DNA of 64,000 bases from Gongronella butleri (GCA_025201375.1 JAIWZP010000003.1:558001-622000), one strand, 5' to 3'. Positions 36,942 to 49,307 are shown, numbered from the stretch's first letter. The notes: generated by a model from the sequence alone, not told the origin. Numbers and translations are program-made.

Positions 36942-37454
36942 ATGGTAAGCGTTATACTTGCTGTTTGAGCTACTGAAATACTCATATTTTGATTTTTTTG
37001 TCACAAAACACAGCCCTCCACGCCCCTCCTTCGACAAAAGAACAAAGTCTACCAAAAGAACGTGCTTCATCGTGGCAACGTCAAGGAGACCTTGGTAAAA
37101 AAAAAAAAAAATGCACCCATGAGTGCCAATTGATCCTCAGTTGCTCATTGTTTGAAATTTTTCTGATTTTTTGTATGTTTGTAATTTTTTTTGCACGTTC
37201 ATTAGAAGCAAGAGAACGGTTTCAATCTCCCTGTGTCCTATTGGGTGCTTGGTGTGCTCGCGTTTGCCCTGGTCGGTGGAGGTAAAAAAGCAAAATAGGC
37301 TCAAAACACGGTCGGACAGAGTGATGGTGAATTGAGCGCACACAAAAGGGACGTGAAGCGTCAAATGTCGCGCATCAAAGGTCATTGGCTGATTTTTGTT
37401 GTTTTGTACCTTCTCTTTTTAGCCATTCTCCAATTCATTGATCTGATTTTCTAA
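36942..37454 (+). CDS. YSY6: RAMP4/SERP1 (Ysy6-like) translocon-associated ER membrane protein
   Basis: A 63-aa protein hidden in four tiny exons: 36942-36944 (ATG only), 37014-37094, 37206-37281 and 37423-37454 (192 nt with the stop). The product starts MPSTPLLRQKNKVYQKNVLHRGNVKETL, then has a short linker and a single hydrophobic segment (SYWVLGVLAFALVGGAILQF) ending IDLIF. This matches RAMP4 in length (66 aa in mammals), in the RGNV motif and in being a C-terminally anchored ER protein. RAMP4 binds the Sec61 translocon and helps stabilise membrane proteins under ER stress. All three introns have GTAAGC/GTAAAA donors and CAG/TAG acceptors and keep frame. The promoter is shared with mtHsp70. 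Confidence 0.9.
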
Positions 37455-37959
37455 GAAAAAAAAAAAAAAAGGGTAGACGCGGTTTGCCGCGCTCTTTTTT
37501 TTTTCGCGCCAATTCTAGCCCTCCTCCTTGTAAATACTCCTGGCCGACCAATTAAGGCGGCCTCGTAGCGCTGTCGTTGATTCTTTCTCTCTCATTCGCT
37601 TCCATACCACCTCCTCTATGAATAAAAAAAAAAGAATTGGCTTGACCATCTGGATGAACCTCATTCTGCGACAGCATTGGTAGCACCAAAACCACATGCG
37701 CACGCAATCTTAGGAAGGGGCGCTACGGCCTGGCAAGGTTCAATCCCCGAAATGCTCAACTGGAAATCCTGTAGCCAAAATCGATGGCTCTGCCGGGCAC
37801 TGGAGCTTTTTCCTCTTCTTCCCTCTCTTTCTCCCTCACTTTTTTTTTTTTTGCCTTTTGCGTGTCCCTTGCTCTGCTTGCCCCTGTTTTTTTTTTTTTC
37901 TTTGCGATATACTTTAGACACGCACTCTCTTTTTTCTTCCTCTTTTATTGTCTTGTACC
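37455..37959. other. Intergenic RAMP4-Rho
   Basis: About 500 bp between same-strand genes, T-rich before the Rho start. GGTTCAATCCC at about 37737 matches a tRNA B-box, but the flanks do not fold as a tRNA. Confidence 0.4.
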
Positions 37960-39071
37960 ATGACCAGGGTAAGTGTCTCGCGTCACTTTTTCCATCACAA
38001 AGTGAAAAAAAGTAGAAAAAAAAGGGGGGAGCGGCGCCGTGCGGTGCCTGTGTTCGCATCAATTGGCACCTCCACGATGCCCAATGGGATGAAAAAGCCG
38101 TGTAAATGGCTTGGGAGCATAGCCAATGGGTCATTACACATCTCATCCTTGTTCTTAATTGCGCAGATCCCTAGAAGAAAGCTTGTGGTTGTTGGTGATG
38201 GCCACTGTGGTAAGGAGAATGCTCGGGGAACAATGAAATGCACGCTTTTTTTTTTTTTTTTATTATTTTCTCTCCCGTCGCCTCCCGAAGAAACCATCCA
38301 TTGGTCTCACCCGTTCGCCTCTTTGTATTTTTAGGAAAAACAAGTCTTCTTGTCGTCTACCAAAAGGGCACCTTCCCCGAAGTAAGGCGCGCAATCATAC
38401 CAAAAACGCGGATGGCATCATTTTTTCTCACTCCAATTGCTTTAGAAATATGTGCCCACCGTGTTTGAGAATTACATTGCCACGGTCCAGCTAGAGAATG
38501 GGCGCACCGTCGAGCTCGCGCTGTGGGACACGGCCGGACAAGAGGAATACGATCGGCTGCGGCCACTATCGTACCCTGAGACCAATGTCATCCTCATCTG
38601 CTTTGCCATTGACCAGCCCACGTCGTTTGCCAATGTCCAGGACCGCGTAAAGCCGCGTGAAAAAAAAGGATTAAAAAAGGACCCGAGATTGACCATGTTT
38701 ACGCGCTTTTTTCTAGTGGCTCCCCGAGGTGACCCACTTTTGCCAGGATGTGCCCAAATTGCTGATCGGCACAAAGAGCGACTTGCGCGATGACGCCGCG
38801 TTGATCTCGCAGCTCAATGCTATGGGCCATCAATTGATCACCTACGAGGAGGTACGACAACATAAAAACGCGTTTTTTTATTTTTTACTCATCTTTTTCT
38901 TCTTTTTTTTTGCAGGGCGAGCGTCTCGGCCGAGAGATTGGCGCAAAGTACTACGAGTGCAGCGCCAGAAGAAACGAGAACGTCAATGAGGTCATTACGG
39001 CGGCCACTCGTACGGCAATGAACAACGGCTTGATGGGCGGCTTGCACAAGAAGATTTGCGCCATCTTGTAG
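37960..39071 (+). CDS. Rho-family small GTPase (Rho1/Rho2-like)
   Basis: Exons are 37960-37968, 38167-38209, 38335-38381, 38446-38646, 38717-38851 and 38916-39071 (591 nt, 196 aa). G-box motifs: GDGHCGKT (residues 13-20), effector loop PTVFENY, DTAGQ (61-65), TKSD in place of NKxD (common in Rho proteins) and CSA (in ECSAR). A Rho insert region is present. It ends CAIL, a CaaX box whose final Leu predicts geranylgeranylation; two Lys precede it. [19 protein letters not shown] places it nearest fungal Rho1/Rho2, regulators of cell-wall glucan synthesis and actin. Residue 16 is His where most Rho proteins have Ala (GDGACGKT). The first coding exon is only 9 nt (Met-Thr-Arg). AATAAA at 39338. 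Confidence 0.93.
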
Positions 39072-42000
39072 CCCTTTTGCGTTCATTTCTTTCCTTTTGT
39101 TTTCCGTGTTGTACCCTCGATTTGATTGTTGTCTCTCTTTTTATTTTATTTTTTGTCTCCTCCCTTTTTTTTTTCATACCATTTTCCCGCCCGCGCCACT
39201 TTCACTCACCCCCCCTCTTCGTCTTGTCTTCCCCCCCCTTTTTTTTTTACCTCATTTTTATTTCCACGCCCCCCGTTCTTCTATATCTCTTCTCTCGACT
39301 ATGTATGGGATACCCTTGTTGACGCCTGTCTTTTTGAAATAAAAAAGATAAAAAACAGTTTTAAAAAAAGAAATGGCACCGGATCGTGCACGTCCACCTC
39401 ATGGTGGCAGTGTGCGCCGCACCCCATGGCCGCCTGATGCATAGGCACCATAGTAAAAAAGACCGACCAGGCGCGCACAAGCACATGAAAGGGAGAGTGC
39501 ATGACCAAAAGCATGCAAAACAGGGTTGGGCTGCGCATGGCCCACTTGATTTTATTGTGCGCTGTTTTAAATGCAGGCTGGCTAGACCTCTCACTTGCCT
39601 TCTTTTGCCTTGCTCCCAACCAAAGCATGATCAAAACAAAACTGGGTGATCAAAAGGCAAAAACAATAAAAAAAAACAAAATTTTAGCTTCGATCATGAT
39701 TTTTTGCCAGACTTGACGAGAAACAATGGGAACGCGTGCTGCTCGCGAACATGCGAAGGACAAAAGTACTCACAGTAACAACAGTAAAAAAAGCGACGAG
39801 GTATCGCCTGGAGCCGCCACCTCACGACCAGATGCATGCTTTTGTCCATGCTTGGCCACACGCGCCTGAACAACATTTTTCTGGCTCCCAGGGCCAACTC
39901 AATTCCGAGATTGCCACGTGTTTTTATTGCTGTGCTTAAAAAAAAAAAAAAAAAAGAACGCCGAGCCCATTTGGCTTGTGCAGCGCGAATCATTCTTTTT
40001 ACCCACTTTCCCTGTTTGTCCGTGCTCTTCCACAAGCACGGCCGAAAAGAGGACTGTAGGCTGAAGCGCCACATTTTTGTGAGACGCGTCATCGCCTTTC
40101 CATTCCGCTTCTTTTTTCCTTTTTCAAGTCGCATTTGGCTGGTGGCCAGGCTGGGACACGCGCCGTGTCGGAGCCAATCATCAAGCTCCGATCATTGCCG
40201 GCCTTGTTGGATTTTTTTTTTCGGTCGTCAGCAATGTGTCCAACAGGCACGGGTTTGTATGCGCGAAGAGGAGGGCGGCAAGGCAATGACCCCATTCCTT
40301 CGCATGATCTCTCTTGTGTCACCGGCGCGCATCATCATGGCGTGGACGCCGTTGCCACTGGTCAACCTGACCTCCTTCTCTCATGCGTGCATATCATGAA
40401 TTGATGGTAATTTTGATGCTTAGAATCATCGCTGAAAAACAGGAGGAAATCATTTGCCAACCTTGCACTTTCCTCTATTTTTTCATTTCCCACTGCGGTT
40501 CATGCCGCTGCCAAGAAACTTTAAACCACGTACAGCGCCTCATTTCAGACTGCGGCATTGATGATTTAGAAAAAAAATTGGTACACGCTGTTTTACCATG
40601 AAACGCATGAGTGACCGGCGCAGTGTTACGCAAGCAAAAAATGTCATGCGACACGCTCTTTCTGATGTACTGTCATTCACTCAGCAAGAATGATGTCTTC
40701 CAAGAGAAATATACGAAAAATAGAAAATTGAAGCATTTTGCAAACCTTGCGCGCGTTGGTCCCTATTCACGCCATTTTTCCCTGTCCACTGGGTGCATGT
40801 GTTCATACTCTTTCGAACAAGCCCTTGTGAGCATCAATCGCGTGCCTAGAGAGCGTACTATCGCCAATTTTAAAAATAGCAATTTTCCAAAGGGGATCCC
40901 CTCGAGGATCAAAAATTCGAAAATCGAGGTACGCAAACCGCCGCGACACTTGGTCACAATGTAGAGCACCCCTGATTGCCTAGTAAAAATGGCATAAAAG
41001 CGAGGGGTTAGTCTGTGGGGTTTGGAGCAGTACGCGATTTTATACATAAAACCGCTTGTTTTCAGCTCTGGGTCATCTTGGTGAATTCGTAATAGTCTGC
41101 CATGAAATTACGTGCATTCGAAAGAAGATGTTCGAACGCGTGCGTGGGTACTGGTGGATGGCACCCGGATCGCTTGGAGGCGCAGCACTAAAGTGTCAAA
41201 ACGAGAGCCCATTTTACATATTTTTGGACCCGCGATTGCTCGCGCCACAGTTGCATTTCACATTTTTGTCGCTGGTACATTTAGTGCGCTGAGCACGTCT
41301 CTTGCCAACAGGAGCGTCACAGAGGAGCTAGTCTGCGTTGTCATCGAATGGAACGGGTTCAAAGTAAAATATTACAACGCAATCATCGCGAAATTGAGCA
41401 ATCTAATCCAGGGTTTCAAGACCATTTTTGGTGATTAATCCACCTTCCCCACATTGTGTCAAAGTATGGAGACGATTCAAGGACTTTAATTTTCGATTTT
41501 TTTTTTTTTCGTCCGACACGCCATTTTTTTCATTTTTCTGCCCTTCATTTTTGATCCTATTTAATGATCCCGAAATTGTATGTGGCGAGATTTCTCGGCC
41601 TTGTTTACCGACTGACCACGGTCCAGTCCATCTCTGATGCGATTTGTCAGTGTTTTGATCCCAAACAGAGTTAAAAATGGAAAATCGTCATTTTCTGGAC
41701 ATCCAACGAATCAATCTTTGGTTTTAGTGCACACATCATATGACTGGTAGAAGCACAAAGGGTATGTCATCAGTTTTCAAGTTCATCGGGTTAAAAACAG
41801 CCGGTAAAACACGCCCATATGGCCGTCGCAAAGCCAATTTGCGATTGTTTGCACTAAATCAGTTCAATCTCTGTCAAATTCAGGTCACTTGTGCCTCATG
41901 CACATTAAAAGCATTGTACAAACTTTAGTGTATCATGGTCTGTAATTGGAGAAGCTACAAGCAAAAAAAAAAAAAAACACATTTAATCACCCATTTTTGC

Positions 42001-42537
42001 CGTTTAAACGTAAAAAGCAAAATCAATTGAAGCATGTTGAGTCTTCAAAGAATCAGTACAAGAAAGCTTTACGCGACCATGCCCACAGTAATGACCCTGT
42101 TGCGATGTCTCTTTATTAGCTGCCCATAGCGCTCTTTTTATCATACGTGTATGCGCCTGTCAAATTTTCACAAGGCAATTGCTGATAATAAAGCGCTGAA
42201 AGCGTTTAGTTTTGGGGCAATGATTCCCTGGTTGAAATTTGGGATCATTTCGATACATTTCTCGGGACAGAAATGGCTTTTATGGCTAAATGAACAGATT
42301 TACACCTTTGACTTTGCCAAACGGATACCAATTTCTTCCATCCCTTGATTATCGTGGTGCACTTTGTTTGTTATTTATTCAAAGAGTCAACAAAAAGCCG
42401 GCATGGATAAAGTGGAAGCAAAGAAAAACGAGAAATATACAGCATTAGGTGACAAAAGGGGGAAAATATGCAAGCGAACAGGGACGGCAAGTGAGGGGGA
42501 TCTACATTTTTCTTTTTTTTTTTCCATTGCGTGGGAA
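39072..42537. other. 3.5-kb region without a recognisable gene
   Basis: It starts with the Rho 3' UTR (C/T-rich, AATAAA at 39338-39343). 39.3-40.4 kb holds short ORFs on both strands (for example plus 40135-40404, 89 aa) with no known motif. 40.5-42.4 kb is AT-rich; 42150-42290 includes CTGGTTGAAATTTGGGATC, loosely like the 60-kb repeat. TTTTCCAAAGGGG at about 40874 recurs in similar form at about 62748. Confidence 0.4.
39338..39343 (+). terminator. Poly(A) signal, Rho GTPase
   Basis: AATAAA in a C/T-rich 3' region about 270 nt past the stop codon. Confidence 0.45.
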
Positions 42538-44562
42538 TTAGGCGGCAATAGCAATGGCGCGTGGTTGCTCAATGGTGGTTGATTCCTTGGCGGACCAAGC
42601 AAAGTCCTCTGTGGCGGCGTCAACGACGTGTTCGGCAAAGGCGAGCGACGACGTGCAGGCGGGAGTAGGCGCGTTGCGCACGCACAGCACGCGTCCGTCC
42701 ATGGCATTGCGCTCGAGCAAAAAGTCGCTGGCCGCCTTGCCGCCAGACTCAAAGACCTGCGACATGACACCTGCAAAGCTCTCCTCGACCATGTCTTCTG
42801 TCAATCCAGGCACATAGGCCTGCGCGGCGCGCAAGAATGCCTTCTTGTTCAAGTCTTTGTACAGTTCACCAAGCGACAAACCAGGGTTCTTGAGCGCAAA
42901 AGCCCACAAATTGATGTTGGTCAATGAGTCAAACAAGTCACGGAACGACAAATCAGCGAATTGATAGCCTAAAAAAATAGGGGGATGACAAATGACGCGT
43001 GAGCACGTCATGCACAATAAAAAAAAAGAAGCAAATAGAGATTTGGAATTACCTTCGCGCGAAAAGGTCAAACAAGCACCAGGACCAACAATCATCTGGA
43101 TACCTCGGCGCGTGTTCACAGTCGGGGTGAAATGCACGCCGACGGGGATGCCACCGCCGCTGGGAACCTATCAACAAGAAAAAAAGAGCGTAAATAAAGA
43201 TGCAATTGGGCCCCCAAAAAATAAATTCAGGGGTGCGCATGCCCACATACCGGATACACGTTCATGCGGCAGATGCCACGATATTCGGGTTTCAACTGAT
43301 AGTAAGTGCCTCGGAAGGTGACCACCTTGGCATCAGCTTCCTTGCCACCGGCCAGACCAGCGACGCGGTCGGCGTAAAAGCCAGGGCACGTGATCACGTT
43401 CTTGGCCGTCACCTTTTGCGTGGGTCCATTCTGGTTGGGCTCCTTGCCCCAGATCTCAATGCGACCGTCTGGCCTCGCTTGGAACTTTTCAGCCTCAAAC
43501 GCGAGCTTGATCTCGGCGCGACTAGCAATTGGAAGAAAAAGAAAGAAAAAAGCGCATCAATACCTTACTTTTTTTTTTTTCTATTTTTTACATTTTTTTT
43601 CTTACCCTGTCTGGACAATCTCATTGGCAATGCATTGGGCGACAAGGCCAAAGTCGGTGATGCCCGTGTTGGGCGAGTAGAGAGCCGAGTAAGCCACGAC
43701 ATTTGGCTCCAGCTTGCGAATCTGCACAATGTCAATGAAAAAAAGGTGTCAATTGCCGAGATTTCGGCCTCCCCCTTGCCCTGCCCTTGATCTTCTTGGC
43801 ATCCCTGGGACTGGAAGGGAAGAGACTCCTATTTTTTTTTTTTGGAGAGCCATTACCTCCTCGCTGTTCAAGATTTGCAGGTCTTTGACGCCATTGATGG
43901 TAGCTGTCTCCAGAAGCTTCTCCACGGTCTTGTGTTCTTTCTCATTGACGGCGACAATGAGCTTGCCACAGCGCTCAACAGGCAATTGGTGCTCCTTGCA
44001 GTACTCGTACATCAAGTCGGCGCCACGGATGCAGCATTTAGCCATCACGGACCCGGGCTTATAGTAAATACCGGCGTGGATCACGCCGCTATTGTGACCT
44101 GTCTGGTGCGCCGCGACCTCACGCTCCTTCTCGAGCACGGCGACCGTCATGTTTGGGAAACGCTTTAAAATTTCGCGGGCGGTAGCAAGGCCAACAATGC
44201 CAGCACCCACTTTTAAAAGCAAAAGCGACGCGTGAGACGGAGAAATCGAGACGCGGTCCGCCCTTTTTTCTTTCTTTTTTTTTTTCTCAATTACCAATGA
44301 CGACATCAAAGTCTGTTTTGCCATTGCTTGTGGATAGAGCGGTACGGAAGCGTTGTTCGGCGGCAGGGCCACGGAGTTTAGCAAATCCCTGGTTCACAGG
44401 CAGATTTTCACCAGGCAAGTTTTGCCAAAAGGACATCTTGCGGTCAGCATGGACTTGATTGTTGCTGTTGGCCAGGTACAGGCCACCAGCGGCCGTGATT
44501 GTGGCGGCGCCCCAAGCGGCATAGCGGTGTTTGGGCAAAGTCAGGAACGCACGACGAAACAT
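42538..44562 (-). CDS. L2HGDH: L-2-hydroxyglutarate dehydrogenase, mitochondrial
   Basis: Minus-strand exons are 44562-44295, 44209-43857, 43721-43606, 43521-43251, 43167-43053 and 42968-42538 (1,554 nt, 517 aa). The N-terminus (MFRRAFLTLPKHRYAAWG, then a hydrophobic stretch) looks like a mitochondrial presequence. The FAD Rossmann motif VVIVGAGIVGLATAREI at about residues 87-103 is formed only after splicing. HNSGVIHAGIYYKPGS is the hallmark of the L-2-HG dehydrogenase/oxidase family, and RGTYYQLKPEY and GPGACLTFSREGY are later conserved segments. The enzyme oxidises L-2-hydroxyglutarate, a side product of malate dehydrogenase, to 2-oxoglutarate. Length (human 463 aa) is slightly extended by the leader and by a Thr/Ala-rich C-terminus. 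A TATA-like site lies about 100 bp upstream. Confidence 0.93.
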
Positions 44563-45522
44563 AGCTGAAGGATGGAATTGAAATAAAGAGGCAGTAAGAA
44601 AGAGTGAATAAGAAAAGAGAGAAAGGGAAACCAAGTGGAAAAAAAAGGGGATGGCGGCGTCTTTTATACAATTGAGCTTGGATCAGCAAGGCAAGACCAC
44701 CGTCATGTCGGTGTTGCCGATGCAGCTCACGCGTCGCCCTCCTCCCCCCCTTCCTGCCCCCTTTTCCGTGGTTTCTTTACCTCCTTGCACACCATTGCAC
44801 GCACATAGCGCCCCTTTTTTTGCAATTTTTCATCAAAGGAGCAGCTGTTTGCGCTGATTTGTTGTCCTTTTGCAGAGGAGAGCTCTCTGTGCAGCCTTAT
44901 TTTTGTTTTGATGACAACGTGCCCTTTTGTTATGCATCCGTGAACGACCCTCTCGCAAAAAAAATAATCATCTTGACCAGCACCACAAAAAAAAAAAAAA
45001 AGGGCGGGCGTCGATGATGAGCCCCCCTCCCCACGCTCAGCTCTCGTTTGTCGTCAACGTGCATTTCAAGTCGATCAATTGGGACCGCGCGCGCCTCCTT
45101 GTCGCGTACCTCATGAACTCACTGGGCAATGGCCATGCAACATGCCACTCTTGACCATTGACCATGCTGATGCGAGCTTTTTACGGCAAGTTGTAATCAA
45201 CCTTTCGAAGAAAAAAAAAAGACCCTGAGCCAAGACGTGGATAGCACCTGTCGCCCCCCCCCTCATTTGCGCCGCCCCTCCCCCTTTTGACCCCCTATTT
45301 TTTTTTCCATCCAAAACACAATGAGGCTAACCCAAAAGCGCCGACAAAATTGGCAGAATATCCATTTAATGCAAAAAAACAATCTAATTTGACGCGTCGA
45401 TCCGCCATGCTGCAACGTTGTACACAACAATACAAAGATGTCCAAGATAATTGACACCAAATACAGTGAAATAGATAAGAAACATGACTTTTTAGCGAGC
45501 CAAGTGACCCTGTGTGTCGTTT
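44563..45522. other. Intergenic, L2HGDH promoter and PBDC1 3' side
   Basis: About 960 bp, rich in A, T and C homopolymers. It carries the L2HGDH TATA-like element at 44661-44670. I see no gene on either strand. Confidence 0.45.
44661..44670 (-). promoter_or_regulatory. Putative TATA box of L2HGDH
   Basis: TGTATAAAAG on the minus strand, about 100 bp upstream of the ATG at 44562. Confidence 0.45.
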
Positions 45523-46899
45523 TTACTTGTTGCGCACGGCGTCGTTCATGCCCTTTTTGTTTCGGGCAATCTCGATGGCATAGAACTAAGCAACAAAAAA
45601 AAAAGAGTAAAAATAGCAATGAGTCGACGTGCATTGCAGGGAATCACGCCCCATCTTCCGTTGACGCCGCACCCCCGCCTCCCTTTTGCCCTCTGGCAAA
45701 GATGCCCTCTCATACCTGCATGCGGACACCTGCACCATTCATGCATCGCCAATGGAACAAAAGCATATAAGAAAACAAAAAGATGGGTGAGAAGAATTTG
45801 AATCTTTTTTTTTCGTCTTGTCTTACCAAACATTGTGTTTTGCTCGGTATAATCGTCGCGGGCGTCGATGCGGAGCAGGGTGCCAAAGTTGAACTCCTTG
45901 ACGCGCTTCTCGTACTTGTTGATCCACACGCGCCACTTTTCTTTGGCGTCCTTGGACTTGAATTGCTCCTCATCCAGGTGCAACACGTCGATTTCTGGGA
46001 ACGTCTCCGAGAAATCCTTGTAGATCTCGTCGTCAATGCTGCATTTGGATAGATAAAAGCTGAGGTCAATGGGGGGAGGGGGACGGACATGGCGCAAATG
46101 GCCCTCAATTCTTTTTTTTTAGAAGCATCATTACCTTGTTAGGCGAAGCTTGCTGCTATCCAGAGTGGAAATCAATTTAAAATAGGTTTCGGCGTGGTGC
46201 ATGGCCTTCAAAAGATGCATAGTGGGTAAATAAACTGCAGATCTGTCGACTTTTTCCATCCTTCCTCCCCCCACTTTTTTTTTTGGCTCCACCCCCCTTG
46301 AGCCACTTTGGCCCCCGTCCCCCCCCCTGATTCCCCGTCCTCGCGCCACTGCTCGTCTGCCTTGATCCCACTGCTTTGTTTGCGCGCAATCAAGCTATAC
46401 AAGGCACAATTAAAAAAATCAGCGTGTTAGAGCGCTCAGCCTGATACTGTATTGCATCTCTTTTTTTTCTGCTTACCTGCTCCACGAAGCATCATGCGAA
46501 CAATGATATGAACCCATTGCCTACCTTGACAGCCCACTGCTTCTCTGCAAGAGTCCAAACACGGAAGAAAAGGAAGAAAAAAAGCGAAAATGTGAGCAAG
46601 TTAATAGATCCCCAGGTTTTACGCCGTGCGATCTGGCAATTCGGCGCCTTTGGTGCTCGTACCAATATCTTCGAGCTGCTCGAGTTCGTCGGCGGAAGGC
46701 AAAGGCATAGTGATGTGGGGGAAAAGAGTGAAAAAGTCGAAGAAAAAACGGGAAAGAAACAAAAAAAAAAAAAAAAAAGTGACAGCAGGCGGCGCAGGAA
46801 AAAAAACAACAACAGCCACACCTCGACACTGCCGTTTTGAAGAGCCGCTCCAGCAGTTTTAGCATGAATTTTCACAATTTTAGTGTCCAGATCACTCAT
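45523..46899 (-). CDS. PBDC1: PBDC1 homologue (yeast YPL225W family)
   Basis: Proposed minus-strand exons are 46899-46822, 46675-46663, 46546-46527, 46205-46135, 46038-45827, 45729-45716 and 45585-45523 (471 nt, 156 aa, stop TAA). After splicing the core reads EKQWAVKAMHHAETYFKLI, LRLTRSIDDEIYKDF, AKEKWRVW, FNFGTLLRIDARDDYTEQNTMF, and ends FYAIEIARNKKGMNDAVRNK. It is collinear with human PBDC1 and yeast YPL225W. Published work links the yeast protein to co-translational folding of eEF1A. Three internal exons are microexons (13, 20 and 14 nt). The N-terminus is the weak point: exon 1 (MSDLDTKIVKIH…) with the 13-nt exon is one solution; an alternative starts at MPLPSADELEQLEDI (about 46707) and keeps the rest unchanged. 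The ATG lies only 105 bp past the fucosyltransferase stop. Confidence 0.85.
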
Positions 46900-47004
46900 T
46901 TATTTTATTCAAACGAAATTCTAGTCGACGGACATCCATTGAGCTGCTCTACACGATGAAATACAAGCCTGAGAGAGAATGGGGGGAAAGGAAAGAGAAT
47001 CAAT

Positions 47005-48742
47005 CTACGCCGGCAACGGGGTGCGCTTGTTTTTCGACTTGGCCGAGCGCTGGTATAAAATGACCGCAATATACGCAAAGACGGCCAAGGCAAATGAAAT
47101 GGACACGAGCGGCAAGAAGCGGCTGTGTTGGTCGGACTCATTGTATGCGTCGTCAGCAAGGAGATCAGGCGTGGTGGATAATGAAGACGACTCATCGCGC
47201 AAGACCGCCCGCGCAAATTCATCTTTTGGCGTCGGGGTGAATGTAAAGCCCGTGAAAGGAGGCCCATCCTGCGCGTACGACCACTTTCCCGGCTCGCTGC
47301 AGCTGTTGTCAATCAGCAGCAGATCCTTTTCGTCGTTTTTCGCCTCCAATGCTGCGGCCGCGGCGCCCAATGCTGCTGATTCGGACAATGTGGAGCTGTT
47401 GTTGTTGTTTCGAAGCGTCCATGTGGATGCCATGTGTCGACAGATTGAGCACCAACTGACGCGGTAATCGTGTGCGGTCTGATCACTCCACAACTTCACA
47501 AACGAAGCATCCAGGCGCTCCAATGGCGCCTTTGTCAGTGCTGTGCGTCGATGCTCCAGGTAGGCAAGGTACGCATCATCGTTTTCATCGAGGAATCGAA
47601 TATAATCGGCGAGTTCGCGCGGATCGGGGTATGCATCCATGCGAATTGCCGCGCGCTGGTTCGGCAGGTAACCGTCATACGATGCTGGTCCATCGACAAT
47701 CGGCACCGCCGAGAATTTTAGGGTATCCACGAGCTTCTCCGTCACTTTTTTCAAAAAAAAAAAGGCAAAATGCGATTAATTAAGCACAAGGTGTCACAAA
47801 ACAATTGTCTCCTGGCAACATCCCCCCCTGCGTGAGCACCTTGTTGCACGCGCCCCCTATTTTTTTTTTTTTTTTTTTTTTTTTTACCATAGTCGTCGCA
47901 ATTGGCGTTCTCGATGGCCAAATAAAACTTGTACTCGGACATGAGCTGTTCGCGCGTCTTTCCCTCTGGGAAATCCTTGTTGTTGAGGCACGAGCCGTAG
48001 CTGTCGACCTGGATATACTTCATTAGCTGTTCCACGTACAATTGGCGTCCCGATGAGGCATGGCAATTCTTGGCAATCCACAGAATGGGCGCGGATTTTG
48101 ACTTTTTCTTCATAAAGTCGATTGGCAGCGGCCGATTCGCCACGTCCATCACAACCGGGCTAAAGTAAGTGAAAAAGTAGGCGCTCTTGCGATGGTACGA
48201 TGCCAGGTAGTCGAATCGCTCCATCATCTCGGGATCTGTGCGGAACGGCGCTGTCAATGGCGATTCCAGCGTGTACAACACCCATGGCTGCTCTAAACCT
48301 ACAGATCAAGCCCAAAAAATGAGTGAATTTCTTGTTCCCCCTTTCTTGCTTGCTGTTAAAAAAAAGGCGCTTACGCTTTGTCGGCCCGTCATAGGTATAG
48401 TCAGCCGCGTGAAAAATCACAGCATCAGCAATATCGGCTCTCGCGTGGTCTGTCGTGATTGTACACCAAGCTGGTGCGCCTGTCGCGTTGATCTGCACGC
48501 CTTCAGGAATAGCACACTCGGGCTCTATGCCGTGGTCGTTTCCTGAGGCACGAAAAAGCCCAAAATTGAGCAAAATTGAGCATTTTACCTTTTTTTAATA
48601 GCTGTCGCCCTGCTGGCTTACCTTCAAACATGATGGCATTGAAGAACCTCGTCCAATGCAAGAGGTAGATTGGCGGCAGAGTCGTTGACATGACAGGTGT
48701 GGAAGAAAAAGAATTTAAAAAAAAAATCAGGGTTGTGCGCAT
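47005..48742 (-). CDS. GT10 alpha-1,3-fucosyltransferase, FUT10/11 type
   Basis: Minus-strand exons are 48742-48622, 48542-48375, 48292-47888 and 47744-47005 (477 aa; a second in-frame ATG at 48691 gives 460). GT10 features are clear: QQPWVLYTLESP, the donor-binding block APILWIAKNCHASSGR (API-x-SNC equivalent), YVEQLMKYIQVDSYG, YKFYLAIENANCDDYVTEKL (the family signature FxLAFENS-x-xxDYxTEK) and LDENDDAYLAYL. The sequence is closer to FUT10/FUT11, ER-type protein O-fucosyltransferases in animals, than to Lewis-type FUTs. Topology is odd: there is no convincing N-terminal signal anchor, only MRTTLIFFLNSF as a weak signal. A strong hydrophobic helix (FLPLVSISFALAVFAYIAVILY) sits near the C-terminus, followed by a Lys/Arg-rich tail. 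A missing upstream exon cannot be excluded. Confidence 0.88.
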
Positions 48743-49307
48743 GGGCGGCAATTCAATGGAAACCCAGGAGATCCGCATGCACCGGATGCCCAAATCGGGC
48801 CGCGCTCGATTCATATTTATGCTGGATAATCCCAACATTGTCGATGTATTTTGTATTTTTCGCGTGTTTCCAGCAATATTAGTCGCGTCAATACAGAACC
48901 GCTAGATATTTCACATCATCTAGCTCCAGCTTGCTGCGACTTTGCGGTTTTCAAGGGAGTGCTACGGATTTGAACGCATTTACAGAGTAAATCTGGGGCT
49001 GGACGTTTTTTTTTTATTTGATTGTCAAGTGAAAATTGCAGTGTTGACTTTGACAGGGCCATGGGCTTTTATTCCAGCTTTGCAACTCAAAACGCGAAAA
49101 AGATTTGACGACAAAATGGGCTTGAGGTTGCCTGGTAGGCTCCGCCCCAGAATTTGGGTGCACAGCCATTATCCGCCGCAGCGTGGTGAATCTAGCGGAG
49201 CTCCAAACAACACGAAGGGGCGGAATTGCGCACGTCTGCATTGTTGCACTTGTTGTCCTCGTACCTCTTTTTTTTTCTTTCTTATTTATTGTCTCTTCCC
49301 GTGTTTT
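48743..49307. promoter_or_regulatory. Divergent promoter region, fucosyltransferase / ECM29
   Basis: 565 bp between divergently transcribed genes. No clear TATA or CCAAT box. A pyrimidine-rich tract (about 49264-49300) leads into the ECM29 ATG. Confidence 0.4.

Noticed and set aside
37725..37755. B-box match GGTTCAATCCC
   Set aside because: The T-stem flanks do not pair and no A-box lies upstream.
40135..40404. 89-aa plus-strand ORF
   Set aside because: No domain, no promoter or splice support; both strands give similar random ORFs.
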